Positions 40,193-50,108 of a stretch of DNA of 64,000 bases are shown here, one piece after another. The translations under genes were made by a program, and so were the position numbers. The notes beneath the pieces are model-generated. The model worked only from the letters and a program-made list of their open reading frames with translations, had not been told where the DNA came from and made no database searches. Position 1 is the stretch's first letter. Each line of letters opens with the position of its first letter. The stretch is from Candidatus Saccharimonadota bacterium. GTDB taxonomy: Bacteria; Patescibacteriota; Saccharimonadia; Saccharimonadales; Saccharimonadaceae. Where the stretch lies: NCBI GenBank assembly GCA_028286365.1, contig JAQBRR010000001.1, positions 186,001 to 250,000 on the forward strand, written 5' to 3'.

Positions 40193-41188
40193 CTATTTAT
40201 TGTTCTTCTTGGCTTGGGCAAGGATGTACTTGTTGTAGCGTCGGATCAATGTTCGTAGTGCGAAGAAGGCAACGATCAGAGCACCGATAATGATTGCAAT
40301 CAATGTGTACGGAATAACCCAGAAGGTAAGACTCGAGGTGATTGTTTGTTTATTAGCACCGTATGTCACGCTCAAATCAGCGTGGTACAGGCCAAACAAG
40401 ATCTTATTACCGATATTTGAGCTATCGAGTGATGACTCAAATTTACGGATGCTGTTGGGCAGAATATCACGGGTTGGTTGGTTAACGCCAAGTGTTGCAA
40501 CAACGTTACCAAACATATCCTTCACTGTTACGACACCTGCTGGCTCCTCGTGAATGTTACCGCTATTTCTGAGTCGTTCCGTGAATACAATTGGTGCGGT
40601 CTCAAATAACGTTCCTGTTTTACTATTGTGTGATGCCGAAAACTCTACGACTGACAAATTTTCCTTAGCTTGTCCATTAACAGTCAGTAGTATGAGTGAA
40701 CCGAGACTGGCTGCAAGCGATACACCGGTACCGTTAAGGTCTGGAGGTGTACCTGTGAATCTAACGACACCATAATAACCACCAGGCGAGGCAGTCTTCG
40801 GCACGTTAATTGTGACCGTAAGATTTTTAATTTCTTTGGGTTTTAATGTCAATGAAGTCAGAGGCGTTGCCCAGCTCTTGAATGAATAGGCACTGACTGT
40901 ATCATCGAGGATAATTTTCGGTGTACCATCTTCACCACCAGCGACGAAGTCATTGATTTGTCCAATGACGAGCAGACTTGTCGGTGAGATATCACGAAGG
41001 CTTATAACCGTTTTGACACTTGTACCTGGGTCCGCGAATAGATTAATAACAGGGGGGCCGATCTCAAGTGCTTGGCCGCTTGAGTTTGTTGCCGCGGTCA
41101 CGGCGTTAACATGCGTTGTTGTAAGTAGCCCAATGACTAGGGCTGATAAAGTGATTCCGGTAAGGGCTAGGGTGGTGGATTTTTTCAT
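40193..41188 (-). CDS. DUF916/WxLIP-like surface protein with C-terminal TM (module A)
   Basis: Signal peptide, LEIGPPVINLFADPGTSVKTVISLRD, LKPKEIKNLTVTINVPKTASPGGYYGVVRF, C-terminal TM and basic tail. Confidence 0.78.
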   Translation of the reverse strand: MKKSTTLALTGITLSALVIGLLTTTHVNAVTAATNSSGQALEIGPPVINLFADPGTSVKTVISLRDISPTSLLVIGQINDFVAGGEDGTPKIILDDTVSAYSFKSWATPLTSLTLKPKEIKNLTVTINVPKTASPGGYYGVVRFTGTPPDLNGTGVSLAASLGSLILLTVNGQAKENLSVVEFSASHNSKTGTLFETAPIVFTERLRNSGNIHEEPAGVVTVKDMFGNVVATLGVNQPTRDILPNSIRKFESSLDSSNIGNKILFGLYHADLSVTYGANKQTITSSLTFWVIPYTLIAIIIGALIVAFFALRTLIRRYNKYILAQAKKNNK

Positions 41189-41204
41189 TGGTGGAAATTC
41201 CTAA

Positions 41205-42347
41205 TTAGTAGGTTGCTGTACAGATATACGTCAGTGTTGTTGTGTAGGTACCAGATGCCTGGTTACCAGCCACGTTGACTATATATGATGCGGTGAATAT
41301 CTGGGAATTAGTCGGTCCGGCAGTACCGTTGGCGCTATTGGCTACAGTCTCACCACTGACATATCTAAAGTGATCAACTGAATTATAGCCTGTAGTAGCT
41401 TGACCACGCAAGCTTGTGCCGTTTGCAGCAGCGGCAACTTCAGCTCCAACTGCAACTGTGGAGGTTAGTGTTGTGTTGAGCTTGAGGTTCATACCGAACT
41501 GACCTGTACCACGTACACCTAAGTCACCGGTCGAAAGAGTAGCCATTGTTGGGATCGTATTTGCACCAGATGTGAGTGTTGTACCGTTCACCGTAATGAC
41601 ATAACCAGATGCTGCGTTAGTTGAGGCAGCCATCTGTGAAGTAGCAGTTGCGGTATCTGTTGGAGAGAATAATTGATTAAAGCTTACTGCACCTGAGGTT
41701 GCTGTTGTGCAGTCTGGAATACTCGCAGTTGTACTGATTGTTGCACCTGCACAAAAGATAAGTGACTCAGGCATAGTACCCGTTAGGACGATTTGCGCTG
41801 CAGTACTTGCTGCGACTGAGCCAGTATCAGTTGCTGTTCCACCAAGTGCTGCTGCTGTGAAGATCGTAATACGTACGAAGAAAGTCACACCACCTGCAGT
41901 TGTTGGGTTGGTAATTGTATTTAATTGATACGAAAGAGCCGGAGCACCTGTAATTGCAGCTGCGGTACGAGTCAGATACGGTGCACCGTTAGTGGTATTG
42001 ACTAACGTAAAACCATTTGCCCCTGCTGATTGGCTAAAGATTGTTGCTGATGTTGTAACAAGTCCTGTTGGTAAGACACAGGCAGCAACACTTGCGGTCG
42101 TACAGTACAAGAACTGAATTGATCCAATTGTTTGGCCTGACGTACCTGGAGTAAACGTAAACAAGTGATTTACGACACCACCAATTTTTGAACCGCCATC
42201 TGATGCACCTGCAACGAGTGTCAAACTACGTGTCGTAATTTGAGCTGCCGATGCCTGGCCGGTCTGGAATGTTGCAACTACTGTTGCTAAAACCAACATT
42301 AACGATACTAATACACGCTTACTTAGGGTACCCCAGCTCAACTTCAT
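41205..42347 (-). CDS. Secreted surface protein, family S (module A)
   Basis: Signal peptide, AAQITTRSLTLVAG, FRYVSGETVA...YTTTLTYICTATY C-terminal domain. Confidence 0.85.
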   Translation of the reverse strand: MKLSWGTLSKRVLVSLMLVLATVVATFQTGQASAAQITTRSLTLVAGASDGGSKIGGVVNHLFTFTPGTSGQTIGSIQFLYCTTASVAACVLPTGLVTTSATIFSQSAGANGFTLVNTTNGAPYLTRTAAAITGAPALSYQLNTITNPTTAGGVTFFVRITIFTAAALGGTATDTGSVAASTAAQIVLTGTMPESLIFCAGATISTTASIPDCTTATSGAVSFNQLFSPTDTATATSQMAASTNAASGYVITVNGTTLTSGANTIPTMATLSTGDLGVRGTGQFGMNLKLNTTLTSTVAVGAEVAAAANGTSLRGQATTGYNSVDHFRYVSGETVANSANGTAGPTNSQIFTASYIVNVAGNQASGTYTTTLTYICTATY

Positions 42348-42404
42348 GTCGGAATTGTAGCATGAGCGTTAATTGTCCGTCAACAAAACTGTTATGTTTT
42401 GTGA

Positions 42405-43541
42405 CTAGAATGTAGGAGTACAGATATAGGTCAGAGTGGTCGTGTAGGTACCAGCTGGTTGGCTACCAGGTACGTTCACGATGTAACTAGCCGTAAAGAT
42501 CTGGGCATCTGATCCGCCTGCTCCACCGTTGGCACTATCGGCAACTGTATTACCAGACGCGAATTTGAAGTTATCTACGGTGTTGTATCCTGCTGCAGCT
42601 TCTCCGCGGTAGTTCGTACCGTTAGATGCAACCGCAACTTCTGATCCTATAGCTACAGTAGATGTCAATGTTGTGTTGGCCTTGAGGTTAAGTCCGAACT
42701 GACTAATACCGTGTGAACCGAGTCCTGACGCAGCCATACCAGTTACAGTGTTTGATCCAGATGTCAGCGTTGGACCGTTGACTGTGATTGCATACCCAGA
42801 GCCAGCATTGGTAGAGGCGGCCATCTGTGAGGTGGCAGTTGCAGTGTCGGTTGGTGAGAAGAGTTGGCTAAAGGCAACGGCACCAGTAGTAACGGTTGAA
42901 CAGTCAGGCACACTGGATGTTGTTCCAACAGTTGCACCAGCACAGAAGACGAGTGATTCAGGCATAGTACCAGTAAGGTCAATACCACGGTTCGTTGCAG
43001 CTGCAACCGTACCGCTATCAATTGGACTTCCTGTTGCGTTTAGGGATGCATAGCTTGTGATACGTACGAAGAACGTCTCACCATTAACAGATGTTGGGTT
43101 GGTGATCGAGTTAAACTGATAGGTTACAGCTGTATTTGAAGATACGAGTGTAGCACTGCCTCGGGCTAGATAAGGCGCACCGTTTGTCGTGTTAACCATG
43201 CTAAATCCAGTTGCACCGTTTTGACTGCTGAGGGTCGCAGAGGTCGTGACAAGGCCTGTCGGTGTTATACAGGTTAATGCACCTGTATCAGCAGCAGTTG
43301 TACAGTACTTGAACTGAATTGAACCAACGTTGCTACCCGCGGGTAGTGTAAAGGCGAATGCATGGTTAACAACACCACCTGGAGTAGAGCCACCAGTCGT
43401 ACCATTTGCAACAAGCGTCAAACTGCGGGTTGTAATCTGTGAGGCACCAGCGAAAACAGGGAAAATTGCTTGCACTAAAAGAGCCGTGAGCAATATAAAG
43501 GGACTTAATAGTCTTAAGAGGGATTTGTGGTGTTTTTGCAT
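42405..43541 (-). CDS. Secreted surface protein, family S, tandem paralog (module A)
   Basis: Near-colinear paralog of 41205-42347 (ITTRSLTLVAN..., QFGLNLKANTTLTSTVAIGSEVA, TYTTTLTYICTPTF). Confidence 0.85.
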   Translation of the reverse strand: MQKHHKSLLRLLSPFILLTALLVQAIFPVFAGASQITTRSLTLVANGTTGGSTPGGVVNHAFAFTLPAGSNVGSIQFKYCTTAADTGALTCITPTGLVTTSATLSSQNGATGFSMVNTTNGAPYLARGSATLVSSNTAVTYQFNSITNPTSVNGETFFVRITSYASLNATGSPIDSGTVAAATNRGIDLTGTMPESLVFCAGATVGTTSSVPDCSTVTTGAVAFSQLFSPTDTATATSQMAASTNAGSGYAITVNGPTLTSGSNTVTGMAASGLGSHGISQFGLNLKANTTLTSTVAIGSEVAVASNGTNYRGEAAAGYNTVDNFKFASGNTVADSANGGAGGSDAQIFTASYIVNVPGSQPAGTYTTTLTYICTPTF

Positions 43542-43659
43542 TGTTTATTTTTCGCTTTTTTGTTTGTTTAATTAGCTTGTTGAGGGAATAATAGCACGAG
43601 CGATATGGTGTGTCAACACTATTTGGCTAGATTTTTTATAGTGGTGGATAAGTTGTCGG

Positions 43660-44433
43660 TTAGTAGGTACCTGTAACGATGAGTGTTTGATTACTCGTAT
43701 AGATACCACCGGGGGTGAGAGCGGGCACATTGACAACGTAGGTAATAGTATAGGTAGTGATACCGGAGTTCTTAGCGGCCTGCGCGATTGTTTCACCACT
43801 GACATAACGATATACATTGGAGGTGTTGTAGTTGGCGGCTACCGATCCATAACCAAACTGGCCGTTATTGAGGTTTGCACCAATCGAGATAGGTGAAGTA
43901 TTGGCTACTAAGTTGATTCCGAACTGTGAAGTACCGATGGCTGAAGCTGCTGGTGTGGTTGTACCCATCGCTGCAATAGTCGTCGTGCCGTTGCTTGGTG
44001 TGCTGCCGTAGATTTGAGCAACATATCCGTACGTTGTGTAGTTGCTAACCGTGAAGCTTGTTGTCGCCGTAGTAGGTGTTGCCGCTGAGAAGGCTGTCGC
44101 AAAGTTAACAGTACCGTTAATTGAAACGGATAGAGCTGGATCAAATGGCGTTATTGAACCTGATGCTACTTGGAAATTGCTAGAGGATGACGTACCGACA
44201 CCAATACTACCAAGTGAATCGAAGCCCTGATAGCTCGCCGAGCTTGAGTTATTGAGTCCACCTGCGCCAATCGAACTCTCATTAAATACGTAGTGTGATG
44301 AAGCTTGAGGGGCAGCGTAGATTGGTGACGATCCTAGAGCGAGGCATAAAGACAACGCAAAAAGTACGTAAATCTCTCTTTTTAACCTCTTTAACATATG
44401 CACCATTGTCACTGATGTGAACGCATTTTGCAA
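43660..44433 (-). CDS. Secreted surface protein carrying the family S C-terminal domain
   Basis: TSQFGINLVANTSP...VYRYVSGETIAQAA...TYTITYVVNVP...IYTSNQTLIVTGTY. Confidence 0.78.
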   Translation of the reverse strand: MQNAFTSVTMVHMLKRLKREIYVLFALSLCLALGSSPIYAAPQASSHYVFNESSIGAGGLNNSSSASYQGFDSLGSIGVGTSSSSNFQVASGSITPFDPALSVSINGTVNFATAFSAATPTTATTSFTVSNYTTYGYVAQIYGSTPSNGTTTIAAMGTTTPAASAIGTSQFGINLVANTSPISIGANLNNGQFGYGSVAANYNTSNVYRYVSGETIAQAAKNSGITTYTITYVVNVPALTPGGIYTSNQTLIVTGTY

Positions 44434-44521
44434 GCAAGCCTAGCGTCTGTAGGGAGCCTGAGGTTGCTCCCTACAGACGTAAGCGGTATAATGCATCCAA
44501 GAACTAATTTAGTATATAAAA

Positions 44522-45568
44522 ATGAAAAAAGAACCATCTACAGAAATAAAGGACGAGGTAAAACCATCTTCATCGGAACCACCAGCTCCGGAGGTTTTGA
44601 AAGCGCAGAGTGATGATCCGCAAACGGAATCAACATCCGCCGAGCCTACAGATGCAGTTACCCATCGCGCTCATCCTTTACTGCATCGTGTGACATACCG
44701 CCCGAGCCACAAAGCTACCTTTATTGGTCTTGCCGTTGTGGTCGCGATTCTGGCGATCAACGCCGTCATTATTGCCTTTGTTGTTCAGGGTCAAGCCACG
44801 GCTAATGCACAAAGCTCACAGTCTGATGTGACAATTAGTCCAGCGGTTCTCGATACACTTGGTGTGAGTCGCAACTCAGTCGGAGACCTCGGTACGCAAC
44901 TAGTTGTCAGCCCTAACGCAAAATTCAATGGCACCGTCACAATTGGTAGCGACGTTAGTATTGGTGGCGCTCTAAAACTAAACGGCACGTTATCTGTGTC
45001 TAACGCAGCACTGACAACCCTGCAGGCAGGCAACACATCTCTTAGTAAATTGGATGTTAACGGTGACGTTAATGCTTCAAATCTAACACTGAGGCAAAAT
45101 CTTGCAATTGCTGGAACATCGACGCTACAGGGCGCTGTTACGGCTGGTCAGTCTATGACTGTAGCGGGTAATCTAACGGTCGGTGGAGCCTTGTCGGTAC
45201 GATTATTTCAGGCAAGTAGCCTGACATCCGAAACGACACTAACCATTGGTGGTCATGTGATTACCAAGGGGCTTGCACCTGGTCTTGTGGCCGGCGGTGC
45301 ACTTGGATCGAACGGAACTGCATCAATTAGTGGCAATGATGCCTCGGGTACAGTCGCAGCTAATGTCGGTGTCGGTGCGGTGAGTGGGATTTTAGCATCG
45401 GTGTCATTCAATACACAATATAGCTCAACGCCACACATTGTTATTAGCCCAGTTGGCCGCAGTCCCGGAGATTTTTACATTAACCGAACAAGCACTGGAT
45501 TTAGTATTGTCGTGACAAGCGGACTTGCGCCTGGTGGCTACGCCTTCGACTATATCGTTGAGCAATAA
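44522..45568 (+). CDS. Membrane-anchored beta-repeat protein with CPR-type C-terminal domain
   Basis: N-terminal TM; bactofilin/beta-solenoid-like VTIGSDVSIGGALKLNGTLSV repeats; C-terminal TPHIVISPVGRSPGDFYINRTSTGFSIVV. Confidence 0.75.
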   Translation: MKKEPSTEIKDEVKPSSSEPPAPEVLKAQSDDPQTESTSAEPTDAVTHRAHPLLHRVTYRPSHKATFIGLAVVVAILAINAVIIAFVVQGQATANAQSSQSDVTISPAVLDTLGVSRNSVGDLGTQLVVSPNAKFNGTVTIGSDVSIGGALKLNGTLSVSNAALTTLQAGNTSLSKLDVNGDVNASNLTLRQNLAIAGTSTLQGAVTAGQSMTVAGNLTVGGALSVRLFQASSLTSETTLTIGGHVITKGLAPGLVAGGALGSNGTASISGNDASGTVAANVGVGAVSGILASVSFNTQYSSTPHIVISPVGRSPGDFYINRTSTGFSIVVTSGLAPGGYAFDYIVEQ

Positions 45569-45625
45569 AATGTATAAATTTTGCCTTGGGTGACAGGACC
45601 CATGGAAGTTTATACTCAGTTTTCT

Positions 45626-45892
45626 TTACATATTAACGAAGAGCATAACTTCATTATCACGAACGGTGATAATGCCGTTGTGGATCGTGAATACAACCTG
45701 GTCTGTATTAGTGCCAATTACGACTTCACCAGGATCGAGCATCGAGAAAAAGTCCGCATGTCCAGGTAGGATATCAAACTTACCGATTTTATTCACTGCG
45801 GTAACGGATTCGGCTGGACCTTCGTAGTACAAATGAAACGGCGCGCGTGCAATGACGGTCATCTGATTTGATACAGATTCCTTATCCGCCAT
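45626..45892 (-). CDS. atpC: F1 ATPase epsilon subunit, short (beta-sandwich only)
   Basis: ESVTAVNKIGKFDILPGHADFFSMLDPGEVVI; 88 aa, no C-terminal helices; distal gene of the operon. Confidence 0.82.
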   Translation of the reverse strand: MADKESVSNQMTVIARAPFHLYYEGPAESVTAVNKIGKFDILPGHADFFSMLDPGEVVIGTNTDQVVFTIHNGIITVRDNEVMLFVNM

Positions 45893-47286
45893 TACTTACT
45901 CGCGGTCGATGTTTCGGCCGGCTCTTTTTCTTCCTTAGGCTCAGCTGTTTTCTCGGCAGGTTTACCCTCAAGGATTTCTTCGATACCTTTGAGGGTCTGT
46001 TCAAGTGTAAAGTACTGACCTGGCTTACCAGATAAGTGCTCGGCAACCGTGAAGTCCTGTGAGAAGAACTGCACTAACTTCTGTGCATTCTGATAATCAG
46101 CGCGATCGGCAGGGGAGAGTTCATTTTCACCAACGATTGCAATAATATTCTTTAACGAATCGTACTTTTGCATAATTGCCTGGACACGTCCGGCTAGTTT
46201 GTAATGACGATCACCGACAATTTGAGGGGTGAGTAGGGACGAAGTAGTTTTAAGTAGGTCAACTGCAGGGCGGATGCCACTTTCGGCCACACTACGTGAT
46301 AGCACTAGGACTGAATCCATCTGTTGTGAAATTGCCTGCACAGCAGGGTCTGAAAGGTCATCTGCAGGAATATAGACAGCCTGGACGGAGGTAATTGTTC
46401 CCTTATCAGTTGAACTTAGACGATCCTCAAGACGACGGAGCTCAGCAAAAATCTTTGGCGAGTAACCGCCTTCGGATGGAATCAGACCGAGGTTAGTTGA
46501 TAACTCCGTCAGGGCCTGGATATGTCGATAGATGTTGTCCACGAAAAACAGAATGTCGCGACCCTCAACGTCGCGGAAATACTCTGCAGCCGTTGCAGCG
46601 GCTGGGCCAACCATTGACCTAATCGCAGGTGTCGAGTCCATTTGCCCAAAGAACATGACGGTATTCTTGAGTACGCCCGTTTCCTTGAGCGTCTCGTATA
46701 GCTCGTTACCTTCACGAATACGCTCACCAACACCACAATAGATAGAGAGGCTTTTGGCATTACGCGTGACGTTATTAATCATTTCCATAGTTAGGACGGT
46801 CTTACCAACACCAGCACCACCGACAATACCAATCTTGCGACCTTTCACAAATGGCGTCAGGAAGTCGATGACCTTTAGGCCGGTCTCGAGTAGTTCGAGT
46901 TTCTGGCTACCACGATAACTCTTAGTTCCAGATGGTTCGCTAATAGGTAGACGTTTCTCATTAATAACTGGTCCTTCATCAAGGGGTTCACCTAGGGCAC
47001 TAAAAACGCGGCCCATTGTGGCAGGTCCGACAGGAACGGAAACTTTATTGTGCGTCCTGGATACTATTTGGCCACAACGAAGTACTTGTGCATTCGTCAG
47101 GTTAATACACACAACTCTATCAGCGCGAAAGAAACTAACTTCGAGGAAGACTTCAGGATAACCTTCGACGCTCAGTAGTTCTTTTTCTTCTGGACGTTCA
47201 CCAGTAACTTCAACCTCGACCATCAGACCGCGAAGTGACTGAATAACACCGACTTTTTCGTCCATAATTTTAGGTTTAGTCGCCAT
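45892..47286 (-). CDS. atpD: F1 ATPase beta subunit
   Basis: GGAGVGKTVLTMEMINN Walker A, GVGERIREGNELY, ILFFVDNIYR Walker B, VQAVYIPADDLSDPA. Confidence 0.93.
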   Translation of the reverse strand: MATKPKIMDEKVGVIQSLRGLMVEVEVTGERPEEKELLSVEGYPEVFLEVSFFRADRVVCINLTNAQVLRCGQIVSRTHNKVSVPVGPATMGRVFSALGEPLDEGPVINEKRLPISEPSGTKSYRGSQKLELLETGLKVIDFLTPFVKGRKIGIVGGAGVGKTVLTMEMINNVTRNAKSLSIYCGVGERIREGNELYETLKETGVLKNTVMFFGQMDSTPAIRSMVGPAAATAAEYFRDVEGRDILFFVDNIYRHIQALTELSTNLGLIPSEGGYSPKIFAELRRLEDRLSSTDKGTITSVQAVYIPADDLSDPAVQAISQQMDSVLVLSRSVAESGIRPAVDLLKTTSSLLTPQIVGDRHYKLAGRVQAIMQKYDSLKNIIAIVGENELSPADRADYQNAQKLVQFFSQDFTVAEHLSGKPGQYFTLEQTLKGIEEILEGKPAEKTAEPKEEKEPAETSTASK

Positions 47287-48152
47287 TAATGTATTCCCTT
47301 GGCATGTGCCTTTTTCTTTTTAATGCTGATCATCACTTCACGCAGCCGACGGTCACTTTCGCTTCGTTTGGCACGGTGAAACTCTAATTGGTAGTCAGTC
47401 AGTAGTTCAGTCGCGCGCTTTTTGGCAACGGCCATCGAGTTAAATCGACTGGCAGCCTGGGCGAGGTTTGACTCGAGGATTGCCTGACTAAGTGCGATGG
47501 TCATCATCGTCATTTCCATTCTATCGGCAATTTCATCAAGAGATGGCTCAAAGATCGTATCTTCGGCTGTCATAATTTCTTCACTGCTATCGTCAGTTTC
47601 ACCGAGCGTTTTCATGCGCGAAATCAGGTCAATACTTTTAATCTCCTGAACGCCAAGTGAGATATATTCCTCGTAGTAGACGATGATTTGTGAGTAGGGC
47701 ATAACGGCTTCAATAACAGGATCCACGTTAATATATTTGTCAGTTTCGGGTACTTGGAAAAAACGCTCAAAATGAATACCGCGCTGTGTCAGCTGATTGG
47801 CACCGTGGCTACCTAAAACGATAATGTCGGTTGTCTTGGGGTCATAGTTTTGCATCATTGTTTCAATGAGGCGAAGGTCGATGTCACCACTTAGTCCTGC
47901 TTCGGCAGAGATAATGACATAGACTTTCCTCGCTTTTTCGTCACCAAGAGCACGTGCCGTAATTCGGCTAGCTGGATCAATACGTATTGAGCGGTAGCGG
48001 TCCCACAGTAACTGGAAGAATTCACCGGAAAGATCTACCTTATTCTTGACCTTTGCAACCTGGGTACTTGCAATGCTTTCAAATACTCCAGTTAGGTCCT
48101 GAATGGTGCTAATCTGGACGGACTCTTTTTCAATAGCACTAGCGCGACTCAT
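47286..48152 (-). CDS. atpG: F1 ATPase gamma subunit
   Basis: N- and C-terminal coiled-coil pattern, IISAEAGLSGDIDLRLI, AAASRFNSM...KKRATELLTDYQLEFHRAKRS. Confidence 0.82.
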   Translation of the reverse strand: MSRASAIEKESVQISTIQDLTGVFESIASTQVAKVKNKVDLSGEFFQLLWDRYRSIRIDPASRITARALGDEKARKVYVIISAEAGLSGDIDLRLIETMMQNYDPKTTDIIVLGSHGANQLTQRGIHFERFFQVPETDKYINVDPVIEAVMPYSQIIVYYEEYISLGVQEIKSIDLISRMKTLGETDDSSEEIMTAEDTIFEPSLDEIADRMEMTMMTIALSQAILESNLAQAASRFNSMAVAKKRATELLTDYQLEFHRAKRSESDRRLREVMISIKKKKAHAKGIH

Positions 48153-49624
48153 TATTTTTTTTCCTCTTCAGGTCCGGCAGTAACAGGTATAACGACTTTC
48201 TCAACCTTTGGCTTGATGGTGTGAGCCTTCAATAGGGCAGCCTCAACGGCATCGAAGTCTTTTTCATCCTTTATCTTTGAAGCTTCTTTAAGTGCCGCGG
48301 CTTTAAGGGCAGGTACATCGATATCGACGGTCCCGCCACCGAGTAGGATTGTCTCCAGCATCAATTGCTGCTCATTAAGGGTACAGAGTGTCTCTGGAGG
48401 TTGTTGCAACGCTGCATAAATCTGTTTACCAAGCGTTAGGTCAATTTGGGCATCCTTCGAAAGGTTTGAGCCGAAGTGGGAGAACTCTTCAGCCTGTTTA
48501 TACTTAGAAAGCAATTTAAAGAGTGTTCCAGACAGACGCTTTTGGCGAACCGTTTGGGCTTGTCCACCGACACGAGAGACGGACAGACCAGCATTAACGG
48601 CCGGGCGAATACCTTGTCGAAAAACGTTAAGATCCAGGATAATCTGGCCATCGGTAATAGACATAATACTTGTTGATAGGTATGCGGTAATGTCATCATT
48701 TGGAGTCAGCACAACAGGTAGGGAAGTCAGCGTTTTGCCATTTTTGAGTAGTTTACCGGCACGCTCAAGCAGGCTTGAGTGCGCATAGAACATATCGCCT
48801 GGATATGAATCACGGCCTGGATCAACCTCCTGTAGTAAGGATAGTTGTCGGTAGGCTTCAGCGTGACTTGTCAGATCATCATAGATAATTACCACGTCTT
48901 CACCGCCGTACCATAATTCCTCTGCCATGGCACATGCGGCATAGGGCGCCATGTATGACTGAGTGAGTGAGTCGAAGATATCAGCCAGTACGACGATGGT
49001 GTGATCCATAGCTCCAGATTCGCGTAGGCCCGCTAGCAGCTGTTCGATATCGACTTTACGTTTACCGATCAGGACATAGACGACAATTCGTTTTGTACCT
49101 TTTTGACTGGCGCTCAGTTGTGACAAGAAGGTACTTTTACCAGACTTACTATCACCGAGTATGGCAATACGCTGACCAAGTACAACAGGGAAGAACATAT
49201 CAACTGCCGTGACACCACTTGCGAGCTGCTCATTTAACATGGAACGAGCCATAATACCGGGTGCAGCGTTGAAAATACCGGATGTCTTGGTTGTACGAAG
49301 TGCACCTTTACCATCTATTGGCTTGCCCATTGGACTAATCACGCGTCCAATCAGGTTTTTGCCGACAGGCACACTCAAGACGTCATTTTCTACCACAGCA
49401 AGTGTTCCCGGTGCCATTTTCTCTGAATCGACGTTGAACAAGATAACCTTGTCGCCGTAGGCTTCACGGACGAGTCCGCGTTGACCATCTTCGAATAGTA
49501 CCTGTGCGCCGAGTCGAACGCCCTCGAGGCCTTTGACTTCAATAATAAAGCTGTTAACTGCCACAACTTCGCCGGTTAGTCCATCGGCTTCGACCAGTTT
49601 TTGAAAGGTTGCGTTATTAAACAC
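48152..49624 (-). CDS. atpA: F1 ATPase alpha subunit
   Basis: RIAILGDSKSGKST P-loop, VGLI/RPAVNAGLSVSRVGGQAQTVRQKRLSGTL arginine-finger region, SYPGDMFYAHSSLLERAGKL. Confidence 0.93.
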   Translation of the reverse strand: MFNNATFQKLVEADGLTGEVVAVNSFIIEVKGLEGVRLGAQVLFEDGQRGLVREAYGDKVILFNVDSEKMAPGTLAVVENDVLSVPVGKNLIGRVISPMGKPIDGKGALRTTKTSGIFNAAPGIMARSMLNEQLASGVTAVDMFFPVVLGQRIAILGDSKSGKSTFLSQLSASQKGTKRIVVYVLIGKRKVDIEQLLAGLRESGAMDHTIVVLADIFDSLTQSYMAPYAACAMAEELWYGGEDVVIIYDDLTSHAEAYRQLSLLQEVDPGRDSYPGDMFYAHSSLLERAGKLLKNGKTLTSLPVVLTPNDDITAYLSTSIMSITDGQIILDLNVFRQGIRPAVNAGLSVSRVGGQAQTVRQKRLSGTLFKLLSKYKQAEEFSHFGSNLSKDAQIDLTLGKQIYAALQQPPETLCTLNEQQLMLETILLGGGTVDIDVPALKAAALKEASKIKDEKDFDAVEAALLKAHTIKPKVEKVVIPVTAGPEEEKK

Positions 49625-50108
49625 GGCGTAGTACCTCTGCGAAATTTTCGCGTGCAGCTAAGATCTGCCTGCGAAATGACCAGTCGAATATGCGACTACC
49701 GTGGTGGACTACCATTCCACCTAGGAGTGTCGCATTGAAACCAAATGTCACCATTACATTAGGCGCGACATTTGCTCGACACCAATTAATAAGTGTTTGT
49801 TTGATGTCATTGGTCACGGGCGCTGCCAGGGTAATAGACAAGGTCGGCGCAGTATTTTTGTACAGATTAAGCGTGTCGAGTAGCTCATCGAGGCTACGTG
49901 TTGTGAGCGGCTGTAGCTTTTCCCAGTTCTGCAAAAGCTTCGTTGCGCTAGGAGACAATGCAATTGGCTTGACTGTTCGTTTTTTACTGACACGCTCTAG
50001 GATTGCGTTATGCGAGAACCACTTCACATACTCACGAACTTCTAATATCAAGACAGTTAGGTCCTGAATCGAAGCGACCTCGTCCGGTAGGCTCAGTCTA
50101 TTCTTCAT
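49617..50108 (-). CDS. atpH: F1 ATPase delta subunit (C-terminal-like)
   Basis: ATLLGGMVVHHGSRIFDWSFRRQI; operon position. Confidence 0.75.
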   Translation of the reverse strand: MKNRLSLPDEVASIQDLTVLILEVREYVKWFSHNAILERVSKKRTVKPIALSPSATKLLQNWEKLQPLTTRSLDELLDTLNLYKNTAPTLSITLAAPVTNDIKQTLINWCRANVAPNVMVTFGFNATLLGGMVVHHGSRIFDWSFRRQILAARENFAEVLRRV

